The notes under the pieces are model-generated. The model searched no databases and had not been told where the DNA came from. It saw only the letters and a program-made list of their open reading frames with translations. Shown one piece after another: positions 28,231 through 36,058 of a stretch of 64,000 nt of DNA. Numbering within the stretch: the stretch's first letter is position 1; every line of letters starts with the position of its first letter. Origin of the DNA: Pseudomonas iridis (GTDB lineage Bacteria; Pseudomonadota; Gammaproteobacteria; Pseudomonadales; Pseudomonadaceae). The stretch is taken from positions 186,001-250,000 of the forward strand of contig NZ_JACXXO010000003.1 in the NCBI RefSeq assembly GCF_017980685.1, in the 5' to 3' direction. Both the position numbers and the translations under genes were made by a program.

Positions 28231-28701
28231 GTGCACATTGATTACCTGTGCGATCACCCTGAATTGATCGAAGAACTGGCTGAACTCAACTTCAAGCAAT
28301 GGAGTGGCTTTCGTCCCGGCGACACCCTTGCTGCCCGCACCGAACGCATGCGTGCGGCGTGCGGCAAAGGTGCGATCCCCAGTGTCGTGGTTGCGATTGA
28401 AGACGGCCGGTTGCTGGGCGGCGCACTGCTGATCGACAGCGACATGAAGGTCCGCCCCGAACTCACGCCCTGGCTGGCCGGGGTTTATGTGAAGGCTGAA
28501 GAACGTGGCCGCGGGATTGCTTCGCAACTGGTCAAGCGCATTGTTGAAGAGGCTGAGGCGCTGGATGTGCCGGAACTGTACCTGTACACCGACGCAGCGC
28601 AGTCGCTGTATGCGCGGCTGGGTTGGGAGGTGGTCGAAGAGATGGTTTACGAAAATTTGCCGGTGACCGTCATGAAATACATCACGCGAAAACCAACATA
28701 A
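28231..28701 (+). CDS. GNAT-family N-acetyltransferase
   Basis: A 156-residue cytosolic acetyltransferase. The acetyl-CoA-binding motif A is seen as LAGVYVKAEERGRGIASQLV near residues 81-100 (R-G-R-G-I), followed by LYLYTDAAQSLYARLGWEVV, the classic motif B. The start was set at GTG 28231 with GGAGG 7 nt upstream. The acceptor substrate cannot be told. It stands alone between genes on the other strand. Confidence 0.85.
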   Translation: MHIDYLCDHPELIEELAELNFKQWSGFRPGDTLAARTERMRAACGKGAIPSVVVAIEDGRLLGGALLIDSDMKVRPELTPWLAGVYVKAEERGRGIASQLVKRIVEEAEALDVPELYLYTDAAQSLYARLGWEVVEEMVYENLPVTVMKYITRKPT

Positions 28702-28735
28702 GAAGAAATCTGTGGCGAGGGGATCTAGCGCGACG

Positions 28736-29062
28736 TCAGTCCAGTGCCGAATCGAGTGCCGCCAGTAGATGTGCGGATTCGATCAAACGCTCGCCGAGTC
28801 TGATTACCCCGCCGTCCAGATCAATGCTCACCGTCACCGACGCGCGATCGCCAGGGTATTTGCGCAGTAGCAAGTCGATGCCACTGACCGTCTCCTGCGC
28901 TGTGCCGATCAAATCCCATACGCTGTCGCTCAGATCCATCAATACCTGCTGACGCTGCCGATCAACCACCAGCGGCGCATACAGCCAATGGCTCATGCGC
29001 ATCTCGCGAGGTTCGACAGTGATGGCGATACGGCCATCGCAGTGCACAGTGGTTTCGCTCAT
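28736..29062 (-). CDS. Hypothetical protein downstream of a TSUP permease
   Basis: A 108-residue soluble protein starting MSETTVHCDGRIAITVEPRE, predicted mainly beta then helical, with no signal peptide. It begins 9 bp after the stop of the TSUP permease gene on the same strand, so translational coupling is likely and a role linked to that transporter is possible. I do not recognise a family. Confidence 0.6.
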   Translation of the reverse strand: MSETTVHCDGRIAITVEPREMRMSHWLYAPLVVDRQRQQVLMDLSDSVWDLIGTAQETVSGIDLLLRKYPGDRASVTVSIDLDGGVIRLGERLIESAHLLAALDSALD

Positions 29063-29071
29063 GGTTGTCGA

Positions 29072-29857
29072 TCAAAACGCCAGTTTATAGCCGATCAATA
29101 CCAGCATCGTCGCCAGGCAGGGTCGCAGCACTTCGTCGGAGATGCGGCCGGTCAGGTGGCTGCCAAGCCAGATGCCTGGCAACGAACCGATCAGCAAAAA
29201 GCCCAGCACGCTCCAGTCCATGTTGCCCATGCTCGCATGGCCGAGGCCGGCGACGAGGGTCAGCGGTACGGCGTGGGCGATTTCGGTGCCGACCAGGCGG
29301 CGGGTCGGCAGCAGCGGATAGAGGATGAACAAGGCCACGGTGCCGAGTGCGCCGGCGCCGATCGAGGTCAGGGCGACCATGGTGCCAAGGATCAGGCCGG
29401 TGATCACCGTCATCACGTTCAGCCGCGAACCGCTCGGGTTGTAGTTGCCGCCAGCGCGTTTGTGGGCGAAGTCCAGCAAGCGTTTTTTGAAGAAGATCGC
29501 CAACGCCGTGGCAAACAACACAAAGCCCAAGGCTTGTTTGATGATGGCGTTCATCGCGTCCGGCGCGGTGTGCAGCGTGCTGAGAAACCACAAGGTCATG
29601 ACCACCGCCGGCACGCTGCCGAGGGTCAACCAACCGGTGATGGCCCAATCGATATTCTTGTTCTTCTTGTGAACAATGACGCCACTGGATTTGGTAATGG
29701 CCGCGTACAGCAGATCGGTGCCGACCGCCGTTGCCGGGTTGATGCCGAACCACAGCAGGATCGGCGTCATCAACGAACCACCGCCGACACCGGTCATGCC
29801 GACAATAAAACCCACCACCAGCCCGGCAATCACCAGGCCGAAATTTGCCAATTCCAT
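29072..29857 (-). CDS. TSUP family (TauE/SafE) membrane transporter
   Basis: A 261-residue inner-membrane protein with eight helices in two repeats. It starts MELANFGLVIAGLVVGFIVG and has the family motif GMTGVGGGSLMTPILL near residues 21-36, with a second-repeat counterpart (VALTSIGAGALGTVALFILY). Members move sulfite, sulfonates or other sulfur anions, usually outward. The start at 29857 excludes 32 upstream codons that lack family resemblance. It forms a two-gene unit with 28736-29062. Confidence 0.87.
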   Translation of the reverse strand: MELANFGLVIAGLVVGFIVGMTGVGGGSLMTPILLWFGINPATAVGTDLLYAAITKSSGVIVHKKNKNIDWAITGWLTLGSVPAVVMTLWFLSTLHTAPDAMNAIIKQALGFVLFATALAIFFKKRLLDFAHKRAGGNYNPSGSRLNVMTVITGLILGTMVALTSIGAGALGTVALFILYPLLPTRRLVGTEIAHAVPLTLVAGLGHASMGNMDWSVLGFLLIGSLPGIWLGSHLTGRISDEVLRPCLATMLVLIGYKLAF

Positions 29858-29965
29858 TAAGACGTCCAGAAAAACGACTAGAAAAATCTGGTCCGCAGCA
29901 TAGCGATTTTTCTTATAACCACATATATCGATGCGGTCTATCGTTATGCCCAATCACCAACTCCC

Positions 29966-30000
29966 CCTGTAGAAGCTGCAGAGGGCTGCGATCCTTTGAA
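29966..30000. repeat. Short GATCGCAG-type repeat fragment
   Basis: CTGTAGAAGCTGCAGAGGGCTGCGATC resembles the CTGC(C)GCAGGCTGCGATC family found at 32283, 34557, 57917 and 62229, with small changes. Confidence 0.6.
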
Positions 30001-30120
30001 GGTCGCGCTTTCTGGTTTTTGGGAACTTTGGTTGCGCTTTTTTTGTGTCTTGGCGGCCTGTGGGCCGACCAGGTTGTTGGGGGGCGTGTGTGAATATCCG
30101 TTTTTTGGGTGATGGCTGAG

Positions 30121-30340
30121 TAGGGTTCCGCCCTTACGGCGGGTCACCTTTTCCAAACGCCGAAAAGGTAACCCAAAAGGCTTTGCCCTGACGTTCGGCC
30201 CACTCGCTGGGGCTCGGGGTTCCTTCGCTCCGGGATCCATCCGGGGCATCGATTCCGGTTTGCTTCGCTGCACCTCCTTTCGATGTCTTCCCCGGATGAA
30301 CCCCTACGCTCAGCCTGCCGACGGGCCTTTAAGATCAAGA
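30121..30340. repeat. Large intergenic repeat, left arm of an inverted pair
   Basis: Contains, among others, CCCAAAAGGCTTTGCCC, TTTGCTTCGCTGCACCTCCT and GATGAAC...TACGCTCAGCCTGCCGA. The same blocks recur inverted at 30603-30850. No gene is supported between 29858 and 30976. Confidence 0.8.
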
Positions 30341-30417
30341 GCTGCACTCGAGCTAACGCTCATTGTGTTGAGTGGTGGGAGAGCGATGCGGTCGGCATTG
30401 GTTTTGTGGTGGATTTT

Positions 30418-30571
30418 CCCTCACCCCCAGCCCTCTCCCGAGGGAGAGGGAGCCGATTTCTGTTGGTTAGAAAACTTATATTCGACTCAGGATCCCAGTC
30501 CGGCATCCTTCTACCAAACAACGCGATCAGTCCCCTCTCCCTCCGGGAGAGGGCTAGGGTGAGGGGCTCTT
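30418..30571. repeat. MITE-like intergenic repeat, copy 4 of 5, inside the large inverted pair
   Basis: Arms CCCTCACCCCCAGCCCTCTC and GAGAGGGCTAGGGTGAGGGG enclose about 110 bp. It sits between the two arms of the larger inverted repeat. Confidence 0.8.
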
Positions 30572-30602
30572 GATCTGGCCTTGGCTCTTGATCTGGCTTT
30601 TG

Positions 30603-30850
30603 ATCTTCTGCCCCTTCGGCAGGCCGAGCGTAGGTGTTCATCCGGGGGGCAGGCGCGCAGCGCCGTGCGGCGAAGCCGCATTCATCGAAAGGAGGTGCAG
30701 CGCAGCAAACCGTAGGCGATGCCCCCGGATGGACACCGTAGCGAGGGAACACTGAGCCTAAGCGAAGTGCCGTACGCCGGGGCAAAGCCTTTTGGTTCCT
30801 TTTTGGCGTTTGAAAAAGGGACTCGCTGTAAGAGCGAAACCGCCAGCGGC
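30603..30850. repeat. Large intergenic repeat, right arm of an inverted pair
   Basis: Carries TCGGCAGGCCGAGCGTAGGT, AGGAGGTGCAGCGCAGCAAA and GGGGCAAAGCCTTTTGG, the inverse of blocks in 30121-30340, with extra sequence around 30650-30680. Confidence 0.8.
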
Positions 30851-30872
30851 AACACCCGCAGCAACGGATATA

Positions 30873-30895
30873 CCCCCAATCCCGATCCCAATCCC
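30873..30895 (-). repeat. G-quadruplex motif of GGGATT type
   Basis: On the minus strand four G-runs (GGG, GGG, GGG, GGGGG) are separated by ATT, ATC and ATT. This meets the canonical G3+N1-7 rule with equal 3-nt loops. It lies in non-coding DNA about 80 bp beyond the stop of the MFS gene at 30977. Confidence 0.8.
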
Positions 30896-30976
30896 AATCC
30901 GGCGTTCAGGTGCTCCACGACGAACGCAACAAGAAAGATCAAAAGATCGCAGCCTTCGGCAGCTCCTACAGGGGGA

Positions 30977-32191
30977 TCAGTGTTGGCGTCGTCCGGGTTT
31001 GAAGCTGTGATGGCTGTTGATCCACACGGTTGCCAGCGCAATCAGCGACAGAATCAGCAGCGCCCACGGAAACGACATCGCCCCCGCTCGATCCAGCAGT
31101 AAGCCGCCAAACAGCCCGCCTCCGGCGATTGCCACGTTCCAGGAAGTCGTCAGCATTGCCTGCACCACATCGACATGGTCGCCAGCAGAATCCGCCGCTG
31201 CCGTCAGCAACAACGTCGCCGAACCACCGAAGGACAACCCCCACACCGCCATGCAGCCGTAGATCACCCATGGCGACGGATTCGCCAGGGCCAGCACCAG
31301 CGCTGTCACGGCAAACACCGCGAGGCTGATCAGGGTCAGCCAGCGCAACCAGCGATCCACCAGCATGCCGATGATCCAGATTCCCACCAGCGAACACACG
31401 CCAAACACCAGCAGCACCAGATCGACACGTCCGGCGAGTCCGGCCTGCATCAAAAACGGAGAAATGTAGGTGTAGAGAATGTTGTGCCCGAGCATCCACG
31501 TCAGCACCACCAACAACACCGGGCGCACACCCGGCAGACGCAGAGACTGCATCAATGGCAGACGCTCGGCACTGGCCTGCCCCGGACGATCGGGCACCGC
31601 CACAACAATCCACGCCGCCAGCACCAGGGCCAGTGCCGACATTATTCCGAACGAGGCGCGCCAACCGATCAGATGGCCCAGCCACGTTCCCGCCGGTGTT
31701 CCCAGGGAAAGCGCCACTGGTGTGCCGAGCATGGCAATCGCCAGGGCTCGCCCCTGCTGATGCACCGGCACAATCCCGCGGGCGTAGCCGGCCATGATTC
31801 CCCACGACAGCCCAGCCGCCATACCGGCGAGAAAGCGCGAGGCCAGCGTCAGGCCGTAATGACTGGAGAACGTGGTGATGGTGTTGAACAGCAGAAACCC
31901 GCCAACCGTCATCAACAGCACCCGGCGCCGTGGCCAGCCACGGGTGGCCACGGTCAGCGGAATCGCCGCAACAATCGAACCCAGCGCATACAGCGTCACC
32001 AATTGCCCGGCGAGCACTTCGCTGACGTTCAGTCCGGCGCTGATTTGCGGCAGCAATCCGGCCGGCAGGGTTTCAGTGAGGATGGCGATAAACCCGGTCA
32101 TGGCGAAGGCCAGCAACGCGGCATAGGGCAGTTTGTCGGCGCGGGTCGCGTGGTCGACACGGCTGAAATCGGCGCTTGCGGGGTCGGTCAT
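30977..32191 (-). CDS. MFS transporter, DHA1 sugar-efflux/AraJ type
   Basis: A 404-residue protein with 12 membrane helices. After a polar N-terminus it reads LLAFAMTGFIAILTETLPAG and LAGQLVTLYALGSIVAAIPL. The helix 2-3 loop carries RGWPRRRVLL, and helix 5 has the antiporter-like motif LGTPVALSLGTPAGTWLG. It likely exports sugars or drugs; the substrate is undetermined. The start at ATG 32191 has GGAG upstream at somewhat long spacing. A 96-codon longer reading crosses repeats and is rejected. Confidence 0.85.
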   Translation of the reverse strand: MTDPASADFSRVDHATRADKLPYAALLAFAMTGFIAILTETLPAGLLPQISAGLNVSEVLAGQLVTLYALGSIVAAIPLTVATRGWPRRRVLLMTVGGFLLFNTITTFSSHYGLTLASRFLAGMAAGLSWGIMAGYARGIVPVHQQGRALAIAMLGTPVALSLGTPAGTWLGHLIGWRASFGIMSALALVLAAWIVVAVPDRPGQASAERLPLMQSLRLPGVRPVLLVVLTWMLGHNILYTYISPFLMQAGLAGRVDLVLLVFGVCSLVGIWIIGMLVDRWLRWLTLISLAVFAVTALVLALANPSPWVIYGCMAVWGLSFGGSATLLLTAAADSAGDHVDVVQAMLTTSWNVAIAGGGLFGGLLLDRAGAMSFPWALLILSLIALATVWINSHHSFKPGRRQH

Positions 32192-32282
32192 GACGGATGC
32201 AGCTCCATTTGGATCAAAATTAGCGAGTGATTGTATACAAGTTATCCGACTACCGATCAACCCAATCCCGCTGACAACACTA

Positions 32283-32374
32283 TCTCCCCTGTAGAAGCTG
32301 CCGAAGGCTGCGATCTTTTGATCTTGATCTAAAAAACCAAAATCAAAAGATCGCAGCCTGCGGCAGCTCCTGCA
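32283..32374. repeat. Inverted pair of the GATCGCAG repeat family
   Basis: CTGTAGAAGCTGCCGAAGGC on the left pairs with GATCGCAGCCTGCGGCAGCT on the right around AAAAAACCAAAATC. It forms a long hairpin between an MFS gene promoter region and a lipoprotein gene 3' end. Confidence 0.8.
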
Positions 32375-32402
32375 TTTATTGGCCAGCAGCGTATCCACAG
32401 AT

Positions 32403-33152
32403 TTATTGCACCGGGAGGAAGTTGAGGAACAGCAAACTCTGCGCGTAATTGAGCCCGATCCGCCGGTAGCGTTCATCAAGCATTTGCGTCAGCAGATCCA
32501 GGCGCGCAACGATTTTGCCGAACTCCACGGCAAAACTCAGGTTGCTGCCCTCCTCCGAGATCTCATTGGAAAACAACAGCGGCTGGCCTTCCTTGTTCTG
32601 ACGCTGCGACAGAATCCACGTGGCTTTTTCGATGTTGCGCGCCGCGTTATGCACGAACGTCGGGTCAATCGCGTCCGTCATGTAGAACTGGGTTCGATTG
32701 CCATGGGCCGTCACCAGCATGCTGCCGATGGCATAAATGAACGCGCCGACGCGGTCACCACGAAACTCCGGGCTCATCGCATAGCTGAGCGCCGCGAGGT
32801 CCTTTCTGCCGCCGAGCACCGGCAATGGTTGTTGCTGCTCGATGGCCAGTCGTACCTGCTTGACGGCGGCGTGAATGTTGAGGAAACCCGACTTGCGCAA
32901 CTCGTCCGGGTTGCGCAGGTACAGCTTGCCCATCAACCGGTAAAGACTGCCAAGGTTGTCGCGCATCGCCAGCGTGGCCATCCGGTCGACGCTGGTCTGC
33001 AGAAATTCCTGCGGCTGCCCTTCGCGGATCTGGTTGATGAAACCGTTACCGTCCTGATGGCTACAACCGCTGACCAGCAGCGACGACAAACACGCCAGCA
33101 ACAGGCACGGGCGACGGATAAATCGGGTGATCAGCTTAAACACTCTCGGCAT
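32403..33152 (-). CDS. Predicted lipoprotein, unknown function
   Basis: About 249 residues. The N-terminus has several arginines, then CLLLACLSSLLVSGC with a lipobox LVSGC, so it is probably lipid-anchored. The rest is helical without known motifs (for example SVDRMATLAMRDNLGSLYRL, VGAFIYAIGSMLVTAHGNRT). The start at ATG 33152 follows GAGAA; a GTG at 33170 is an alternative. It is monocistronic, divergent from galM. No family is recognised. Confidence 0.7.
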   Translation of the reverse strand: MPRVFKLITRFIRRPCLLLACLSSLLVSGCSHQDGNGFINQIREGQPQEFLQTSVDRMATLAMRDNLGSLYRLMGKLYLRNPDELRKSGFLNIHAAVKQVRLAIEQQQPLPVLGGRKDLAALSYAMSPEFRGDRVGAFIYAIGSMLVTAHGNRTQFYMTDAIDPTFVHNAARNIEKATWILSQRQNKEGQPLLFSNEISEEGSNLSFAVEFGKIVARLDLLTQMLDERYRRIGLNYAQSLLFLNFLPVQ

Positions 33153-33398
33153 GAATTCTCGAACAGGCACATTCCTGTGCGGCGGGAGTCACCGCATCCT
33201 GGCCATGGATAGAGCCGCTGATTGCGCAAAAGTGCAGTGCTGGTGTTATTTCCCGACCTTCGGCGTGACACAGCAATCCATTTAGTCCGACTTTATTTTT
33301 GCAATAAACGTTTAATCCGCTATAAATTCTCACTCGAACGATAAATAGCATGACTATTGCCACCCCCTACAAAACAACAACAAAAAGGAAGGTCAACC

Positions 33399-34547
33399 AT
33401 GATTCAATCCCGTCACCTGCTCTCCGGCCTTGGACTGTCCCTGATGATCGCCACCCTCTCTGCCAACGCGGCCGGCCTGAGCGCCGAACACAAGGCCTTC
33501 GGCAAAACCAATGACGGCACGCCCGTCGAGCAATACATCCTGCGCAACAGCCATGGCATGCAAGCCACGGTCATCACGTACGGCGCAACCCTGCAATCGC
33601 TGCAAGTGGCGGACAAGAACGGCAAGTTCGACGACGTCGTGCTCGGCTTCGACGATGTGCAGGGCTACCAGAAAGGCACCGCGTACTTCGGCGCGACCAT
33701 TGGCCGCTTCGGCAATCGTCTGGCAGAAGGTGCTTTCGAACTCGACGGCAAACGCTATCAAGTGCCGCAGAATGACAAGTCCAACGCCTTGCACGGCGGC
33801 ACTCAGGGCTTCGATAAAAAGGTCTGGAAAGCCCAGGAAACCAAAGACAAGGATTCGGTCGGCGTGACCCTGACCTATCTGTCGGTGGACGGTGAAATGG
33901 GTTTCCCCGGCAACCTCACCACCGAGGTGACTTATCGCCTCACCGACAACAACGAACTGCGCATCGACTACAAGGCCAGCACCGATAAGCCGACAGTGCT
34001 GAACCTGACCAACCACAGCTACTTCAACCTCGCCGGCGCCGGTAATGGCGACATCCTCAAGCAAGTCGCGACCTTGCATGCCAGCCATTACACGCCGGTC
34101 ACCGGCAAACTGATCCCCACCGGAGAGCTGGCGCCAGTGGCCGGTACACCGATGGACTTCAGCAAACCGACCGCCATCGGCACGCACATCAAGGCGGATC
34201 ATCCGCAACTGAAATTTGCCGAGCCGAAACAGGGTGGCTTCGATTTCAACTGGGCGCTGGATACCAAAGGTGATGCGAGCAAACTGGCCGTCGAAGTCAG
34301 CGACCCACAGTCCGGCCGGCATCTACAGCTGTTCACCAGCGAACCGGGCGTGCAGTTCTACACCAGCAACTTCCTCGACGGCACGGTCAAGGGCAAGGGT
34401 GGCAAGGTCTACCCGCACTGGGGCGCGTTTACCCTCGAGACCCAGCATTATCCAGACTCACCGAATCAGCCGAACTTCCCCAGCACACGGCTGGACCCGG
34501 GGCAGGCTTACGCGCATAGCGTGGTGTTGAAGTTTTCTGCGAAGTAG
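33399..34547 (+). CDS. galM: Exported aldose 1-epimerase (mutarotase)
   Basis: A 382-residue GalM-family protein with an N-terminal signal peptide (LLSGLGLSLMIATLSANAAG, cleavage near residue 24), so it acts in the periplasm rather than the cytosol. Conserved segments are TYGATLQSLQV, GRFGNRLAEG, NALHGGTQGFDKK (active-site His), LTNHSYFNLAG (second His) and PTGELAPVAGTPMDF. It interconverts alpha and beta anomers of aldoses. The start at 33399 follows AAGGAAGG. It is monocistronic; no sugar operon lies next to it. Confidence 0.9.
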   Translation: MIQSRHLLSGLGLSLMIATLSANAAGLSAEHKAFGKTNDGTPVEQYILRNSHGMQATVITYGATLQSLQVADKNGKFDDVVLGFDDVQGYQKGTAYFGATIGRFGNRLAEGAFELDGKRYQVPQNDKSNALHGGTQGFDKKVWKAQETKDKDSVGVTLTYLSVDGEMGFPGNLTTEVTYRLTDNNELRIDYKASTDKPTVLNLTNHSYFNLAGAGNGDILKQVATLHASHYTPVTGKLIPTGELAPVAGTPMDFSKPTAIGTHIKADHPQLKFAEPKQGGFDFNWALDTKGDASKLAVEVSDPQSGRHLQLFTSEPGVQFYTSNFLDGTVKGKGGKVYPHWGAFTLETQHYPDSPNQPNFPSTRLDPGQAYAHSVVLKFSAK

Positions 34548-34552
34548 AAGCT

Positions 34553-34672
34553 GAAGATCAACAGATCGCAGCCTGCGGCAGCTCCTGCAGTTGTTTGGGT
34601 ACACCGTTTGAATGGCGGTGAATCCAACCCCACCTTTAGGAGCTGCCGCAGGCTGCGATCTTTTGCTTTATG
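34553..34672. repeat. Inverted pair of the GATCGCAG repeat family
   Basis: GATCGCAGCCTGCGGCAGCT and its inverse AGCTGCCGCAGGCTGCGATC are about 60 bp apart between galM and the aldo/keto reductase gene. Confidence 0.85.
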
Positions 34673-34741
34673 AAGCTCATGGAACCCCTGCGCTATCCTG
34701 CTGCCCACTAAGGTATTGACCCTTTCAGGCAGGAGGTTTGA

Positions 34742-35563
34742 ATGCGTACCCTCGAATTGGCTGGCGTGCAGGTCCCGGTGATGGGCCAGGGCACTTGGCG
34801 TATGGGTGAGGATCGTTCGGCCCACAAGCGCGAAGTTGCCGCCTTGCGCAGCGGCATCGAACTGGGCATGACCCTGATCGACAGCGCCGAAATGTACGCC
34901 GAGGGCGGCGCCGAAAGTGTGGTCGGCGAAGCCATCGCCGGTCTGCGCGATCAGGTGTTTCTGGTCAGCAAGGTCTACCCGCACAACGCCAGCCGCAAAG
35001 GCATCCCGCAAGCTTGCGAACGCAGTCTGCGTCGGCTGGATACCGATTACATCGACCTCTATCTGCTGCATTGGCGCGGCCAGTATCCGCTGGATGAAAC
35101 CGTCGAGGCTTTCGAACGCCTGCGCGAAGAGGGCAAGATTGGTCGCTGGGGCGTGTCGAATTTCGACGTCGATGACCTCGAAGAACTGGCGTCTCCTGCC
35201 TGCGCGACCAATCAGGTGCTCTACAACCTTGAAGAGCGTGGCGTCGAATTCGACCTGCTGCCGTGGTGCCAGCAACAGCGCCTGCCGCTGATGGCTTACT
35301 GTCCGATCGGTCAGGGCGGCGCGATGCTGGCCAACCCGGTGCTGAAACAGATTGCCGCTCGTCACGGCGTCACCCCGGCGCAGGTGTCGCTGGCGTGGAT
35401 TCTGCGTCAGGATGGCGTCATTGCGATTCCCAAGGCTGTGCGGCCGGAACATGTGCAACTCAATGCACAAGCTGCGCAGCTGCAACTGGAGGCCGGGGAT
35501 CTGGCGGCGCTGGACCAGACGTTTCAAGCGCCACAACGCAAGCAGCGGCTGGCCATGGTCTGA
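34742..35563 (+). CDS. Aldo/keto reductase
   Basis: A 273-residue NADPH-dependent oxidoreductase with a TIM-barrel fold. The catalytic tetrad is Asp47, Tyr52, Lys77 and His110 (LIDSAEMYA, VSKVYP, YLLHW). The cofactor segment IPKAVRPEHVQLN lies near residue 222. Tyr sits five residues after Asp as usual. The start at 34742 follows AGGAGG. Substrate unknown. The DUF1810 gene starts 25 bp later on the same strand and may be co-transcribed. Confidence 0.9.
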   Translation: MRTLELAGVQVPVMGQGTWRMGEDRSAHKREVAALRSGIELGMTLIDSAEMYAEGGAESVVGEAIAGLRDQVFLVSKVYPHNASRKGIPQACERSLRRLDTDYIDLYLLHWRGQYPLDETVEAFERLREEGKIGRWGVSNFDVDDLEELASPACATNQVLYNLEERGVEFDLLPWCQQQRLPLMAYCPIGQGGAMLANPVLKQIAARHGVTPAQVSLAWILRQDGVIAIPKAVRPEHVQLNAQAAQLQLEAGDLAALDQTFQAPQRKQRLAMV

Positions 35564-35587
35564 GCTGACGACTGGCCGAGGTTCCGT

Positions 35588-36058
35588 ATGAGAAGCACTG
35601 ATCATCACGACCCGTTTGACCTGCAACGATTCGTCCAGGCTCAGGACCCGGTATTTGACCGGGTCCAGCGCGAACTCGGAGCGGGTCGCAAACGCAGCCA
35701 CTGGATGTGGTTTGTCTTCCCGCAGTTCGCAGGGCTTGGCGGCAGTGAAATGTCCCGACGCTTCGCCATCGGGTCTGCCGCAGAAACCCAGGCCTACCTC
35801 GATCACCCATTGCTCGGCGCACGACTGCGCACCTGCACGCAGCTTGTGCTGAATACCGGCCAGCGATCCATTACAGAGATTTTTGGGCATCCCGATGACT
35901 TGAAATTTCACTCCTCGATGACGCTCTTCAGCCAGTTTTCCGCTGGCGAAAGCCTGTTCAATCAAGCCCTCGATCGCTACTTCCATGGGATCCCGGACGA
36001 ATGGACGCTGCAACTGCTGGACTCAAAAGAGGCCCAGTTGCCCCCCGATCAGGGTTGA
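35588..36058 (+). CDS. DUF1810 family protein
   Basis: A 156-residue soluble protein matching DUF1810: [20 protein letters not shown] at the N-terminus, then [15 protein letters not shown] and a C-terminal KFHSSMTLF. No enzymatic activity is established for the family to my knowledge. Its last 36 bp overlap the 3' end of the convergent polB gene, an unusually long convergent overlap. Confidence 0.87.
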   Translation: MRSTDHHDPFDLQRFVQAQDPVFDRVQRELGAGRKRSHWMWFVFPQFAGLGGSEMSRRFAIGSAAETQAYLDHPLLGARLRTCTQLVLNTGQRSITEIFGHPDDLKFHSSMTLFSQFSAGESLFNQALDRYFHGIPDEWTLQLLDSKEAQLPPDQG

